Origin: Pseudomonas sp. R37(2017)
Lineage (GTDB): Bacteria > Pseudomonadota > Gammaproteobacteria > Pseudomonadales > Pseudomonadaceae
Length of the DNA: 64,000 bases
NCBI RefSeq assembly: GCF_002113375.1
Contig: NZ_NEHO01000001.1
Coordinates: 62,001 to 126,000, forward strand
Direction of reading: 5' to 3'
Part shown: piece by piece, positions 1 through 10,819 of the stretch
How positions within the stretch are numbered: the stretch's first letter is position 1
Layout: each line of letters begins with the position of its first letter
Made by a program: the position numbers and the translations under genes
The notes under the pieces: generated by a model
Told to the model about the DNA's origin: nothing
The model's input: the letters and a program-made list of their open reading frames with translations, nothing else
The model's database searches: none

Positions 1-1719
1 GCCACTTTCGAACAGACGCACGCGATCTTGCTGGCGGTTCAGGTTGTGCTGAAGCGCCTTGACCAGACCTGGCCACAAGGACGAACGCATGGCGGCCATG
101 TCGTTGGAAATCGGATTGGCCAGCAGCAATGGCTCCACACCCGGATTGAACAACTCGAACTGTTTCGGATCGATGAAGCTGTAGGTGATGGCTTCCTGGA
201 AGCCACGGGCAACCAGCAGACGGCGCAGCTCAGGCAGCTCGCTGCGTGCCTCTGCCTTGGCTTGCGGCGCCAGACGCGCTTGCGGATAACGAACCGGCAA
301 ACGGTTGTAGCCGTACAGGCGTGCCAGTTCTTCGATCAGGTCGACTTCCAGGCTGATATCGAAACGATGGCTTGGCACGTCTACACGCCACTGCCCTGCC
401 CCGTCAGCGGTAATGGTCAGGCCCAAAGCGCTGAGCAAACGCTCCACTTCAGCCGAATCCATTTCCATACCCAGCATCTGGGTAATGCGCTGGGCACGCA
501 GGGTGACCGGGGCAATTTTCGGCAGGTGCTGTTCGCTGACGGTCTCGATGATCGGACCCGCTTCACCACCGGTGATGTCCAGCAGCAAGCCAGTCGCGCG
601 CTCCATGGCTTCGCGCGCCAGTTGCCAGTCCACGCCACGCTCATAGCGATGCGATGCATCGGTGTGCAGGCCATAGGAGCGGGCCTTGCCTGCTACGGCG
701 ATCTGGTCGAAGAAGGCACTTTCCAGGAACACATCACGTGTGGTCGAGGAAACACCGCTGTGCTCGCCACCCATGACGCCGGCAATTGCCAGTGCGCGGG
801 AATGGTCGGCAATCACCAGCGTATCGCTACGCAGGCTGACTTCCTGACCGTCGAGCAGCACCAGCTTCTCGCCCTCTTCGGCCATGCGCACACGGATGCC
901 GCCGTTGATTTCGGCGAGATCGAAGGCGTGCAGCGGCTGACCCAGCTCCAGCATCACGTAGTTGGTGATGTCGACGGCAGCGTCAATGCTGCGCACATCC
1001 GCGCGACGCAGACGCTCTACCATCCACAGCGGCGTTGGCTTGGACAGGTCGACGTTACGAATCACACGACCCAGGTAGCGCGGGCACGCGTTTGGCGCCA
1101 GAACTTCTACCGAGCGCACTTCGTCATGCGCGGCAGGCACCGACGCCACCACCGGGCGAACCACCGGAGTGGCGTAGAGCGCGCCGACTTCACGGGCCAG
1201 ACCAGCGAGGGACAGGCAGTCGCCACGGTTCGGGGTCAGGTCGACCTCGATGCTGGCATCTTCCAGGTCCAGATAAACGCGGAAGTCTTCGCCCACCGGC
1301 GCGTCGGCCGGCAGCTCCATCAAACCGTCATTACCTTCACCCACCTGAAGCTCGGATTGCGAGCACAGCATGCCGTTGGACTCAACGCCACGCAGTTTGG
1401 CCTTCTTGATCTTGAAGTCGCCCGGCAGTTCGGCGCCGATCATGGCGAAAGGAATCTTCAGGCCCGGGCGCACGTTTGGCGCACCGCAAACCACCTGGAA
1501 GGTTTCCGAGCCGTTGCTGACCTGGCATACGCGCAGTTTGTCGGCGTCCGGGTGCTGTTCGGTGCTCAGAACCTCGCCCACTACCACGCCACTGAAAACA
1601 CCGGCGGCCGGCGTAACGCTATCGACCTCAAGACCGGCCATCGACAGACGAGCAACCAGCTCGTCGCGACTTACCTGCGGGCTAACCCAGCCACGCAGCC
1701 ATTGTTCACTGAATTTCAT
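1..1719 (-). CDS. pheT: Phenylalanyl-tRNA synthetase beta subunit (partial, 3' end outside window)
   Basis: Beta chain of the alpha2-beta2 cytoplasmic enzyme that charges tRNA-Phe. The 573 residues in the window start at ATG 1719 with MKFSEQWLRGWVSP, typical of bacterial PheT. The EMAP/OB-type tRNA-binding domain lies at about residues 40-150 (CGAPNVRPG), followed by the B3/B4 editing region and the start of the B5 and catalytic-like modules. No stop is met before base 1, so about 220 residues are missing at the window edge. It sits 26 bp downstream of pheS in the same operon; an AGGAGAG ribosome site precedes the ATG. Identity is very secure. Confidence 0.97.
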   Translation of the reverse strand, partial: MKFSEQWLRGWVSPQVSRDELVARLSMAGLEVDSVTPAAGVFSGVVVGEVLSTEQHPDADKLRVCQVSNGSETFQVVCGAPNVRPGLKIPFAMIGAELPGDFKIKKAKLRGVESNGMLCSQSELQVGEGNDGLMELPADAPVGEDFRVYLDLEDASIEVDLTPNRGDCLSLAGLAREVGALYATPVVRPVVASVPAAHDEVRSVEVLAPNACPRYLGRVIRNVDLSKPTPLWMVERLRRADVRSIDAAVDITNYVMLELGQPLHAFDLAEINGGIRVRMAEEGEKLVLLDGQEVSLRSDTLVIADHSRALAIAGVMGGEHSGVSSTTRDVFLESAFFDQIAVAGKARSYGLHTDASHRYERGVDWQLAREAMERATGLLLDITGGEAGPIIETVSEQHLPKIAPVTLRAQRITQMLGMEMDSAEVERLLSALGLTITADGAGQWRVDVPSHRFDISLEVDLIEELARLYGYNRLPVRYPQARLAPQAKAEARSELPELRRLLVARGFQEAITYSFIDPKQFELFNPGVEPLLLANPISNDMAAMRSSLWPGLVKALQHNLNRQQDRVRLFESG

Positions 1720-1745
1720 CCTGCTCTCCTAAGAATTCGTTACGA

Positions 1746-2816
<1,071 letters not shown>

Positions 2817-2871
2817 ATGACGTTTAACACCTGACCCCACAGATGCGAGGCCGGGTGACTGTCGGGGGTAC

Positions 2872-3228
2872 TTAAGCCAAGGTGGCTTTAGCTTTCTCGA
2901 CAATCGCAGCAAACGCCGCTTTTTCGTTCACTGCCAGATCAGCCAGAACCTTACGGTCGATCTCGATGGACGCTTTTTTCAGGCCGGCGATGAAACGGCT
3001 GTAGGACAGACCGTTGATACGAGCACCAGCGTTGATACGAGCGATCCACAGAGCGCGGAACTGACGTTTTTTCTGACGACGGTCACGGTAGGCGTATTGG
3101 CCAGCCTTGATTACCGCTTGCTTGGCAACACGGAATACGCGGGAGCGTGCGCCGTAGTAGCCTTTAGCAAGTTTCAGAATTTTTTTGTGACGCTTACGGG
3201 CAATGACGCCACGCTTTACACGAGCCAT
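2872..3228 (-). CDS. rplT: 50S ribosomal protein L20
   Basis: Assembly protein of the large subunit, binding 23S rRNA domain I. It is 118 aa, the standard length. The basic N-terminal extension begins [15 protein letters not shown] and the globular domain follows from about residue 60 ([15 protein letters not shown]). It lies 28 bp downstream of rpmI. In E. coli L20 represses rpmI-rplT translation by binding the messenger; the same gene order suggests similar control here, though no operator structure was resolved. Confidence 0.98.
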   Translation of the reverse strand: MARVKRGVIARKRHKKILKLAKGYYGARSRVFRVAKQAVIKAGQYAYRDRRQKKRQFRALWIARINAGARINGLSYSRFIAGLKKASIEIDRKVLADLAVNEKAAFAAIVEKAKATLA

Positions 3229-3256
3229 GAGTTACTTCCTCTATTCTTGACTAAAA

Positions 3257-3451
3257 TTAACGAAGGCGCAGCATGCGCTCGACTTTTGCCACGTCGGACG
3301 GGTGCAGCAGGCTGCTACCACGCAGTTGACGCTTACGCTTGGTCGACATTTTGGTCAGGATGTGGCTCTTGAAAGCGTGTTTGTGCTTGATGCCGTTAGC
3401 AGTTTTCAGAAACCGCTTGGCAGCACCACTTTTGGTTTTCATCTTTGGCAT
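3257..3451 (-). CDS. rpmI: 50S ribosomal protein L35
   Basis: Small basic large-subunit protein of 64 aa. The start chosen is the ATG at 3451 ([14 protein letters not shown]), the conserved L35 N-terminus, preceded by CGGAGTA. An in-frame ATG at 3472 would add seven residues not found in the family. It lies between infC and rplT, the usual bacterial IF3-L35-L20 arrangement. Confidence 0.97.
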   Translation of the reverse strand: MPKMKTKSGAAKRFLKTANGIKHKHAFKSHILTKMSTKRKRQLRGSSLLHPSDVAKVERMLRLR

Positions 3452-3511
3452 GTTCGGATACTCCGCATTCAATTGATAAACATAATCAGAAGGCCTGCCG
3501 TGCCCTGTTGA

Positions 3512-4063
3512 TTACTTCTTCTTTTTCGGGGCGATGACCATGATCAGCTGGCGTCCTTCCATCTTCGGATGCTGTTCGACCGAACCGTACTCTTGCAAGT
3601 CAACTTCAACTCGCTTGAGGAGTTCCATCCCCAGCTCCTGGTGGGCCATCTCACGGCCGCGGAATCGCAAGGATACCTTGGCCCTGTCCCCGTCACTCAG
3701 GAAACGTACCAGGTTGCGTAGTTTTACCTGGTAATCCCCTTCCTCCGTCCCTGGACGAAACTTGATTTCTTTTACCTGAATCTGCTTCTGGTTCTTCTTC
3801 GCCGCAGCAATCTGCTTCTTCTTTTCGAAGATCGATTTGCCGTAGTCCATCACCCGGCAAACAGGCGGGACTGCGTCAGCGGAAATTTCTACCAGATCAA
3901 GCTTGGCTTCTTCAGCAATACGAAGCGCTTCATCAATCGAGACGATGCCAATCTGCTCGCCGTCAGCGCCAATTAACCGAACCTCGCGTGCCGAGATATT
4001 CTCGTTGATCGGGGCTTTCGGTGCAGTTCGTTTATCTTGTCTCATATCACGCTTAATAATAAT
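3512..4063 (-). CDS. infC: Translation initiation factor IF-3 with probable AUU start
   Basis: IF-3 binds the 30S subunit and checks the initiation codon. The first in-frame ATG (4045) gives 177 aa, but homology-like sequence continues upstream as three consecutive ATT codons followed by AAG CGT GAT ATG. E. coli infC begins AUU AAA, so one of the ATT codons at 4063, 4060 or 4057 is the likely start; 4063 gives 183 aa. The ribosome site GGAG lies inside the last codons of thrS (DSE-stop). Conserved blocks are [26 protein letters not shown] and [19 protein letters not shown]. The rare start is the known basis of IF-3 autoregulation. Confidence 0.95.
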   Translation of the reverse strand: MIIKRDMRQDKRTAPKAPINENISAREVRLIGADGEQIGIVSIDEALRIAEEAKLDLVEISADAVPPVCRVMDYGKSIFEKKKQIAAAKKNQKQIQVKEIKFRPGTEEGDYQVKLRNLVRFLSDGDRAKVSLRFRGREMAHQELGMELLKRVEVDLQEYGSVEQHPKMEGRQLIMVIAPKKKK

Positions 4064-5985
4064 TACTCCGAATCTTGGCGACCACGCCGGGAAACCGCTT
4101 GCGCGAGGAACTCGGAGAACTGGGCGACGGGCATCGAGCCCAGGTCAGCACCTTCACGAGTGCGCACAGCGACAGTCTGCGTCTCGACTTCCTTATCCCC
4201 AATAACCAAGAGGAATGGAACCTTGAGCAAAGTATGCTCGCGGATTTTAAAGCCGATCTTTTCATTTCTCAAGTCAGACTTGGCACGAAACCCGCTTTCG
4301 TTGAGAGTTTTTTCCACCTGAGTGACAAAATCTGCCTGTTTATCAGTGATATTCATCACCACAGCCTGAGTCGGCGCCAGCCAGGCAGGGAATGCACCCT
4401 CATAGTGCTCGATCAGAATTCCGACGAAACGCTCGAACGAACCCAGAATCGCCCGGTGCAACATCACCGGATGCTTGCGGCTGTTATCCTCGGAGACGAA
4501 CTCGGCACCCAGACGGACAGGCAGGTTGAAATCGAGCTGCAAGGTACCACATTGCCAGACTCGACCGAGACAATCTTTCAGCGAGAACTCGATCTTCGGA
4601 CCGTAGAACGCGCCTTCGCCCGGCTGCAGATCGTACGGCAGGCCCGCGCTATCAAGGGCTGCGGCCAATGCGGCTTCAGCGCGATCCCACAGCTCGTCGG
4701 AACCAACGCGCTTTTCCGGACGAGTGGACAGCTTCATTTCGATGTCCTTGAAGCCGAAGTCGGCGTAGACATCCATGGTCAGCTTGATGAATGCGGCGGA
4801 CTCGGCCTGCATCTGCTCTTCGGTGCAGAAGATGTGGGCATCGTCCTGAGTGAACGCACGCACGCGCATGATGCCGTGCAATGCACCCGATGGCTCGTTA
4901 CGGTGGCAGGCACCGAATTCGGCCAGGCGCATCGGCAGCTCACGGTAGCTCTTCAAGCCCTGGTTGAACACTTGCACGTGGCAAGGGCAGTTCATCGGCT
5001 TGATGGCATAGTCGCGGCTTTCCGACTCGGTGGTGAACATGTTGTCGGCGTAGTTGGCCCAGTGGCCGGACTTTTCCCAAAGACTGCGATCAACGACCTG
5101 AGGCGTCTTGATCTCGAGATAGCCGTTTTCGCGCTGCACCTTGCGCATGTACTGCTCGAGCACCTGGTACAGGGTCCAACCGTTCGGGTGCCAGAACACC
5201 ATGCCCGGCGCTTCTTCCTGGGTGTGGAACAGGCCCAGGCGCTTGCCGATCTTGCGGTGATCGCGCTTTTCGGCTTCCTCGATGCGCTGGATATAGGCAG
5301 CCAGTTGCTTCTTGTCCGCCCATGCGGTGCCGTAGACGCGCTGCAATTGCTCGTTCTTGGCATCACCGCGCCAGTAGGCGCCGGAAAGCTTGGTCAGCTT
5401 GAAGGATTTCAGGAAACGCGTGTTCGGCACGTGCGGGCCACGGCACATGTCGACGTATTCTTCGTGATAGTACAGGCCCATGGCCTGCTCGTTCGGCATG
5501 TCTTCGACCAGGCGCAACTTGTAGTCTTCGCCACGGGCCTTGAACACTTCGATCACTTCGGCGCGCGGAGTGACTTTCTTGATCACGTCGTAATCTTTCT
5601 CGATCAGCTGCTGCATGCGCTGCTCGATGGCCGCCATGTCGTCCGGGGTAAAAGGACGCTCGTAGGCGATATCGTAGTAGAAACCTTCGTCGATGACCGG
5701 ACCGATGACCATCCTGGCGGTCGGGTACAGCTGCTTGACCGCGTGGCCAACCAGGTGGGCGCAAGAGTGGCGAATGATCTCCAGCCCCTCTTCATCCTTT
5801 GGCGTGATGATTTGCAGCGACGCGTCGCTGTCGATGATGTCGCTGGCGTCGACCAGCTTGCCATTGACCTTGCCGGCAACGGTGGCCTTGGCCAGGCCTG
5901 CACCGATGGATGCGGCGACCTCGGCTACGGAAACCGGGTGATCGAATGAACGTTGACTGCCGTCGGGAAGAGTAATAGTTGGCAT
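4063..5985 (-). CDS. thrS: Threonyl-tRNA synthetase
   Basis: Class II synthetase charging tRNA-Thr, 640 aa. Domains in order: TGS domain (1-61), editing domain with the HxxxH zinc/editing motif His73 and His77 ([10 protein letters not shown]), class II catalytic core (about 240-530) and C-terminal anticodon-binding domain. The start is ATG 5985 ([10 protein letters not shown]), preceded by AGGAGAGGAGG; an upstream in-frame start at 6018 adds residues not expected in the family. First gene of the thrS-infC-rpmI-rplT-pheS-pheT operon. Its stop codon overlaps the presumed infC start. Confidence 0.98.
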   Translation of the reverse strand: MPTITLPDGSQRSFDHPVSVAEVAASIGAGLAKATVAGKVNGKLVDASDIIDSDASLQIITPKDEEGLEIIRHSCAHLVGHAVKQLYPTARMVIGPVIDEGFYYDIAYERPFTPDDMAAIEQRMQQLIEKDYDVIKKVTPRAEVIEVFKARGEDYKLRLVEDMPNEQAMGLYYHEEYVDMCRGPHVPNTRFLKSFKLTKLSGAYWRGDAKNEQLQRVYGTAWADKKQLAAYIQRIEEAEKRDHRKIGKRLGLFHTQEEAPGMVFWHPNGWTLYQVLEQYMRKVQRENGYLEIKTPQVVDRSLWEKSGHWANYADNMFTTESESRDYAIKPMNCPCHVQVFNQGLKSYRELPMRLAEFGACHRNEPSGALHGIMRVRAFTQDDAHIFCTEEQMQAESAAFIKLTMDVYADFGFKDIEMKLSTRPEKRVGSDELWDRAEAALAAALDSAGLPYDLQPGEGAFYGPKIEFSLKDCLGRVWQCGTLQLDFNLPVRLGAEFVSEDNSRKHPVMLHRAILGSFERFVGILIEHYEGAFPAWLAPTQAVVMNITDKQADFVTQVEKTLNESGFRAKSDLRNEKIGFKIREHTLLKVPFLLVIGDKEVETQTVAVRTREGADLGSMPVAQFSEFLAQAVSRRGRQDSE

Positions 5986-6368
5986 GGCGCCTCCTCTCCT
6001 AGTGGTGACCCCTACCAAAGGTCACGTGGGTTGGGATGAGCCAGTACAAGATCCGATCCAGGCCATTCAATGACGAACGCCTGCCTTACAGCGGCAGGAG
6101 CCTTGCGGCCAACCGGAAAACCGAACCAGAGTGACTGGGATTCAAATCAGGGTTAATCGCGCATCTGCCGCTACCGGGACTGAAGGTCCGTCGGAGCCTG
6201 CAAACGCCCGAGCGGGGCATGCTAGCACAGATGAACGGTTATCGGCCCGCACGCAATCAGACGGTGAAAAAATCCTCACTTTTATGGCGCAGAGTGAACT
6301 TGCGATGTACGGGCCGCCTCAAATTGACAGAGAATCGCCACAGATATCGACCCCAAGGAGTTCCTGTC
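5986..6368. other. 383-bp intergenic region upstream of thrS
   Basis: No credible gene. It must hold the leftward thrS promoter and the rightward promoter of the 99-aa protein gene. Visible structures are an inverted repeat GTGACC-N9-GGTCAC at 6004-6024, just upstream of the thrS ribosome site, and CCTGCC-N7-GGCAGG at 6081-6099. They could be an operator-like hairpin for thrS autoregulation as in E. coli, but the sequence does not show it. Confidence 0.4.
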
Positions 6369-6668
6369 ATGCGCCTGATCCGTCTTTTTGCCATCGCTGC
6401 CCCGCTGGCCCTGCTGCTGCCACTGAGCGCCCACGCCGCCTGGCCAGCAGGCGTGAAAGAGCAATACATGGGCGATTGCACAAAAGCTGCGAGCCAAAGC
6501 ATTAATCCGGCCGAAGCCAAGAAACACTGCGCATGCGGCGCCGACGTGCTGGAGAAGAAATTCACCACGAAAGAGATCGCGCAACTGATGGACTCGAAAA
6601 CACCGCCACCACAGGAATTGGCGCAGCGCGCACTGACCGAAATCTCCGCGTGCAAAGCCAAGAAGTAA
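6369..6668 (+). CDS. Small exported protein of unknown function
   Basis: 99 aa. It starts at ATG 6369 behind AAGGAG. A signal peptide of about 23 residues ends in HAA-W (LALLLPLSAHAA). The mature part is about 76 residues with four cysteines (DCTKAA, HCACGAD, SACKAKK), suggesting disulfides or metal binding in the periplasm. The Cys pattern C-x21-CxC and a C-terminal Cys recall small helical periplasmic proteins. I do not recognise the family with certainty. It is monocistronic between thrS and the cold-shock gene. Confidence 0.8.
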   Translation: MRLIRLFAIAAPLALLLPLSAHAAWPAGVKEQYMGDCTKAASQSINPAEAKKHCACGADVLEKKFTTKEIAQLMDSKTPPPQELAQRALTEISACKAKK

Positions 6669-6960
6669 CGCGCTCAAGAAGAGGTTTTGAAGGTTTCGAA
6701 GGCCAAAGACAGCCCAAAAACCGCTGAACCACATAATTTATGCAGCTTTTATGGCTTTTTTTAATCGCCCCTTTTCCGGCGCAAACCCCCTTAAACCGGG
6801 GCCTTCAGCCATTCTCGACAACGAAAAGCGTGCGATAGCAGAGCAAACTGCTCGCCCGGGGGGGTCCCAAACCGAACATTTCGACTATGATACCCGGGTG
6901 TGCCCAGTTGGCCTGAGCAGCACAGTACTACTGAAAATATATGTTTCTTGGAGATACACC

Positions 6961-7173
6961 ATGTCTAATCGCCAAACCGGCACCGTTAAATGGTTCAACG
7001 ATGAAAAAGGCTTCGGCTTCATCACTCCTCAAGGTGGCGGTGACGACCTGTTCGTACACTTCAAAGCTATCGAAAGCGACGGTTTCAAAAGCCTGAAAGA
7101 AGGCCAGACTGTTTCCTTCGTGGCTGAGAAAGGCCAAAAGGGTATGCAAGCTGCTCAAGTTCGCCCAGAGTAA
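6961..7173 (+). CDS. Cold-shock domain protein (CspA family)
   Basis: 70-aa single-stranded RNA/DNA-binding cold-shock domain protein. RNP1 (KGFGFITP, about residues 17-24) and RNP2 (DLFVHF, about 31-36) are intact, with the usual aromatic residues (Trp12, Phe). The start at 6961 follows TTGGAGATACACC. Longer in-frame readings upstream are leader sequence. A TATGAT at 6886-6891 is a possible -10 giving a leader of about 60 nt, short for a cold-inducible csp. A strong terminator follows at 7188-7219. Confidence 0.96.
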   Translation: MSNRQTGTVKWFNDEKGFGFITPQGGGDDLFVHFKAIESDGFKSLKEGQTVSFVAEKGQKGMQAAQVRPE

Positions 7174-7187
7174 TTTCCAGGCGCACT

Positions 7188-7219
7188 AAAAAAACCCCGT
7201 CCATGTGACGGGGTTTTTT
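7188..7219 (+). terminator. Rho-independent terminator of the cold-shock gene
   Basis: A-run, stem CCCCGTC / GACGGGG with loop CATGT, then six T residues. It begins 14 nt after the csp stop codon. It also carries A-tracts suitable for the opposite strand, where the I78-type lipoprotein gene ends at 7243, so it is probably bidirectional. Confidence 0.95.
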
Positions 7220-7242
7220 ATCGCTGAAACAAAAGCGAACGA

Positions 7243-7563
7243 TCAGCCGCAGTTCACGCGGGTCACCACCCGCCCGGCATCAGTGTTCAGGTTCAGGCGA
7301 TCGGAACGGTATTCCAGCGTCAGCCTATCGGTTGGCAGCAGGAACCGTGCGCTTTGCGCCCCTGCGCGGGTACGGGCCTGCTCAAGCAACTGCGGCGATG
7401 CCTGTTTGCCGATAGTGAACTCGGCAGCTTTCGCCTCACAGCGACTGTAACCCGTGTCAGTCGTCGCAACATCAGCGGTTGCCGACTCCGTAGAGGTAGT
7501 GCTGCAACCTGCCAGCGTGGCAACGGCCAGCAAAGCACCCAATGACGCGAGCTTCCAAGGCAT
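7243..7563 (-). CDS. Lipoprotein with I78-type peptidase-inhibitor domain
   Basis: 106 aa. A lipobox signal (LATLAGC, Cys20) predicts an outer- or inner-membrane lipoprotein facing the periplasm. The mature part matches the small I78 inhibitor pattern: a Cys near the start (SRCEAKAAEFTIG), an ARTRAGAQSARFLLP helix-loop, the TLEYRSDRLN strand and a terminal RVNCG that would form the disulfide. The likely role is inhibition of serine proteases in the envelope. The start follows AAGGAGG. Expressed alone, convergent with csp. Confidence 0.82.
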   Translation of the reverse strand: MPWKLASLGALLAVATLAGCSTTSTESATADVATTDTGYSRCEAKAAEFTIGKQASPQLLEQARTRAGAQSARFLLPTDRLTLEYRSDRLNLNTDAGRVVTRVNCG

Positions 7564-7729
7564 GAAGCCTCCTTATTTCAATGATTAAGCCGAGATCGTG
7601 CGACAACCAGACTCGCGTTTGGTTTCACAGGCAGCGCCAGCGCCCTGCCCGCATTCCGGACGAGCCGCGATTTTGCCTGAGCTCCGCCCTCCCCTTAACC
7701 ACTGAATCGTGACTGAATATGAACGACGC

Positions 7730-8035
7730 TCAATAGACGTCGATGTAATCGTAAGGTGGATTGGGCCAGTTATCCTTCAAGGCATTGAAGATTTGCATCA
7801 CCCAGACTTCATCGCTGGCCGCTACTCGCCCGACATAACCGGACCCCTTGGCCCAGGTTTCGAGTCGAAACAACAGTCCCTCGATATCGGTGCCGCCGAC
7901 GACACCCGAGGAAATGTAGGCAATACCTCCCTTGGTAACCCGCAACTGGGTGTGCTCATCGTCACTGGCGCCAGCCAGCAACTGACGCACAGCTTCGAGC
8001 GTCAGGCCATCTGGAGAGTTCAAATCGATCGGCAC
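7730..8035 (-). CDS. Conserved hypothetical protein
   Basis: 101 aa, starting at GTG 8035 (MPIDLNSPDGLTLEAVRQLL) with AAGGA upstream. Soluble; no signal or membrane segment. It has a helix-strand pattern with a Gly-rich middle (SSGVVGGTDIEGLLFRLE), a Trp-containing segment and an acidic, Tyr-rich C-terminus (NPPYDYIDVY). I do not recognise the family. Codon use looks like its neighbours, so it is probably native core genome. Confidence 0.7.
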   Translation of the reverse strand: MPIDLNSPDGLTLEAVRQLLAGASDDEHTQLRVTKGGIAYISSGVVGGTDIEGLLFRLETWAKGSGYVGRVAASDEVWVMQIFNALKDNWPNPPYDYIDVY

Positions 8036-8167
8036 GGCGCATTCCTTGAAAAGTTGTCAGAGACCAAGTGTCGCATAGCCCTCCCATGCTGCCTAAGCCG
8101 ACGTGTCAAAAGCCATGCAAAATGGTTAACTCGATACTCAGACTTCTTCGACTTCACGAGCGCCATC

Positions 8168-8359
8168 ATGACCACCGTAAGCATCGACGCCGACATCAAG
8201 GCCAAGTGGCAGGACGGCCACAGCTCTTACAGTCCAAGCAGCACGGAAGAGCTTGCCATCATCGGTATCGACCTGTTGGTCAGGGATATTGGAACCGAAG
8301 CCGCCCAGTTGTTCATCGAGCAGATTTTCGAGAAACACCTGTCGGACCAGAAGGCCTGA
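8168..8359 (+). CDS. Small conserved hypothetical protein
   Basis: 63 aa from ATG 8168 (MTTVSIDADIKAKWQDG). A soluble, mostly helical acidic protein (IGIDLLVRDIGTEAAQ). The ribosome site is weak and the frame is open further upstream to 7709, but that reading overlaps the opposite-strand gene at 7730 and is unlikely. Good amino-acid composition and compact length support a real gene. Function unknown. Confidence 0.6.
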   Translation: MTTVSIDADIKAKWQDGHSSYSPSSTEELAIIGIDLLVRDIGTEAAQLFIEQIFEKHLSDQKA

Positions 8360-8399
8360 GCCGTCAGCGGGCGGGAGTGAACCCTGCAGGGCACGACGC

Positions 8400-9377
8400 T
8401 TACTTCAGGCGAGCCAGGCGCTCGGTCAGCAGATCGAAGAAGCCCTGGGCATCACCGCTCTCAACCCAGAAGGCATTCTTTGGCGCTTTCAAGCCGTCAT
8501 GCCAGTCAACGATGGTTTGTCCAAGGGTCGGCCCTTCGCGGCTATCGATCACCACGTTGACCGAGCGACCGCTGAACAATTGCGGCTTGAGCAGATAAGC
8601 TACAACCGTGGCGTCATGCACCGGGCCACCCGGGATACCGTAGTGTTCCATGTCGCCTTTGATGTATTCATTGAGAATGTCGCCCACCAGCCGGCTGGCG
8701 TTGTTGTTCAGCGCGGCAATTTGTTTCAGGCGCGCTTCGCTGGTAAGGATCTTGTGGGTCACATCCAGCGGCAGATAGGTCAGCTTCACGCCACTCCTGA
8801 GTACCACTTCGGCGGCATTCGGGTCAGCGAACAGGTTGAACTCGGCCACCGGCGTGATGTTGCCGCCGTTGAAGTGCGCGCCACCCATGACCACCACTTC
8901 CTTGATGCCCTGGACGATACCCGGCTCCTGGATCAGCGCCAGAGCCAGGTTGGTCTGCGGGCCAAGCATGGCGATAGTAATGCTGTGGGGCCTGGCCGCT
9001 TTCAGGGTATCGATCAGGTAAGTGACCGCACTGCCCTCGGCCAGGCCTTGAGCTGGCTCATGCACGGCAATGCCCGAGAGCCCTTCCATGCCATGAATAT
9101 CCTCGGCGTAGATGGGCGCTCGCACCAGAGGCCCAGGCGCCCCCGCATAGACCGGCACCTCCTCGCGCCCCGCCCACTCCCGGGCCAGTCGCGCATTGCG
9201 TGAGGTCTTGTCCAGGCGAACGTTGCCCGCAACAGTGGTCAATGCCAGGACATTCAGTTCGTCCGGCGATGCCAGGGCGAACAACAAGGCAACAACGTCG
9301 TCAGCCCCCGGATCGGTGTCGATGATCAGGTCGATTTTTTGTGTCGCCTGGGCGTTCGTTGCAGTAATCAGGGACAA
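8400..9377 (-). CDS. Exported nucleoside hydrolase (inosine/uridine-preferring type)
   Basis: Cleaves ribonucleosides to base plus ribose. The calcium-binding DTDPGADD motif (about residues 20-27) is intact and the C-terminal HDATVVAYLL segment is present. Last gene of the ribose operon, so it would supply ribose to rbsBAC/rbsK. The only conventional start is TTG 9377, giving ITATNAQA-TQKIDL. The frame stays open to a CTG at 9398 that restores a normal signal peptide (basic HR then LLLLSL). A periplasmic enzyme with a non-standard start is therefore likely. Exact substrate preference is not visible. Confidence 0.9.
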   Translation of the reverse strand: MSLITATNAQATQKIDLIIDTDPGADDVVALLFALASPDELNVLALTTVAGNVRLDKTSRNARLAREWAGREEVPVYAGAPGPLVRAPIYAEDIHGMEGLSGIAVHEPAQGLAEGSAVTYLIDTLKAARPHSITIAMLGPQTNLALALIQEPGIVQGIKEVVVMGGAHFNGGNITPVAEFNLFADPNAAEVVLRSGVKLTYLPLDVTHKILTSEARLKQIAALNNNASRLVGDILNEYIKGDMEHYGIPGGPVHDATVVAYLLKPQLFSGRSVNVVIDSREGPTLGQTIVDWHDGLKAPKNAFWVESGDAQGFFDLLTERLARLK

Positions 9378-9443
9378 AAGCAGCAGGCTCCGGTGCAGTG
9401 GGTACAGTTACTGTGCATGGGACATCAAAACGCGGACAGCGAG

Positions 9444-9848
9444 TTAAAACGTTACGCCAGCGACCAGCACAATGTTGCAATACGGCTGGCACTCGCCTGT
9501 ACGAACAATCGCTCTGGCTTGTCGGCTCAGGACCTTGAATTGTTCATGGGTGAGCACTTCACGTCGGCCCAGAGCACCCTTGCCATTCAGCTCATCCAGC
9601 GCGACCAGGGTCGACGGCTTTTTATCGAAGACTTCCTGAGCCAGCACATGGCTTTCGACCTGCATCTCACTGAGCAACACCTTCAAGGTGCTGACAAAGT
9701 CCGGAATACCTTGGGTCAAGGCCAGGTCGATCAATTCAACGCCCGGAGGAACCGGCAAACCGGCGTCCCCGATGACGACCATGTCGCCATGCCCCAATGA
9801 GGCAATCAGCCGCGACAAGGCAATGTTGAGCAGCGGTGTCTTTTTCAT
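9444..9848 (-). CDS. rbsD: D-ribose pyranase
   Basis: Interconverts beta-pyranose and beta-furanose ribose so that ribokinase can use it. 134 aa, the typical length. Family features: N-terminal [22 protein letters not shown] with the catalytic-region His, and the C-terminal [16 protein letters not shown] segment with the conserved Y-x-N. Its start codon overlaps the rbsK stop by 4 nt (9845-9848), indicating translational coupling. Confidence 0.96.
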   Translation of the reverse strand: MKKTPLLNIALSRLIASLGHGDMVVIGDAGLPVPPGVELIDLALTQGIPDFVSTLKVLLSEMQVESHVLAQEVFDKKPSTLVALDELNGKGALGRREVLTHEQFKVLSRQARAIVRTGECQPYCNIVLVAGVTF

Positions 9849-10762
9849 GGGGTTTTAAACGCCTGCACATCGCTCAAGGCGGGAATCGACGGTTGCGCAC
9901 CCGCTCGGGTGACAGACAGCGCCGCAGCCACCTGACCAAAGCGGATTGCCTGCGCTTCATCCTGACCCGCGGCCAACGCCGCAGCGAAACCGCCAACGAA
10001 CGTATCGCCGGCCGCCGTGGTATCGACAGCCTTCACGACGGGCGCGGGAAAATGTTCGAAGCGCTGGCCATCGGCAAACAGCGAACCTTGCGCGCCGAGG
10101 GTGATGATCACCTTGCCGGCGCCCAAGGCAATCAGAGCGGTCGCCGCGGCTTGCGCGGATCCCAGGGAGTCCACGGACACTCCGCTCAGGGCCGCCGCTT
10201 CGCTCTCGTTGGGAATCAGGTAATCGATGGACGCGTACCAGTCCGCTGGCAAGGGACGGCTGACCGGTGCCGGGTTGAGGATGACCGTCTTGCCCAATTC
10301 GCGACCGCGCTTGAGCGCATGGCCAACGGAGGCATCAGGTACTTCCAGCTGACAGATGAGCACGTCCGCCGCCTGTATCACCGAGTCAAAACGGTCGATG
10401 GCTGCAGCAGTCAACTCACCGTTGGCACCGGGGACGATCACGATCGTGTTCTGACTGTTGTCGTCGACCACAATCAACGCAACGCCGCTGGAACCCTCAA
10501 CGATGCTGACCGCCTGACAATCGATTTGCTCGGCCAAAAGTGCCCCACGCAATGCCTCACCATAAGCGTCGCCACCTACGCAGCCGATCATCGACACCTG
10601 CGCTCCCAGCCGTGCCGCAGCCACGGCCTGATTGGCGCCCTTGCCGCCGCAGACGGTGGAAAACGAGTGGCCGATCAGCGTTTCGCCAGCCTTGGGCAAG
10701 CGTGGCGCCCGGGTCACCAGATCCATGTTCAAACTGCCAATCACCACTACTTTTGCTGACAT
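9845..10762 (-). CDS. rbsK: Ribokinase
   Basis: PfkB-family kinase forming ribose 5-phosphate. 305 aa. The N-terminal sugar-binding signature [15 protein letters not shown] lies at about residues 39-53 and the catalytic DTTAAGDTF signature (catalytic Asp in GD) at about 250-258. It lies between rbsR and rbsD in the operon and overlaps rbsD by 4 nt. Cytoplasmic. Confidence 0.97.
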   Translation of the reverse strand: MSAKVVVIGSLNMDLVTRAPRLPKAGETLIGHSFSTVCGGKGANQAVAAARLGAQVSMIGCVGGDAYGEALRGALLAEQIDCQAVSIVEGSSGVALIVVDDNSQNTIVIVPGANGELTAAAIDRFDSVIQAADVLICQLEVPDASVGHALKRGRELGKTVILNPAPVSRPLPADWYASIDYLIPNESEAAALSGVSVDSLGSAQAAATALIALGAGKVIITLGAQGSLFADGQRFEHFPAPVVKAVDTTAAGDTFVGGFAAALAAGQDEAQAIRFGQVAAALSVTRAGAQPSIPALSDVQAFKTP

Positions 10763-10819
10763 AGATTGCTACTCATCGATTCTGTTCCGACGCACTGTTG
10801 GTTTAGCGGCGCTCTGATT

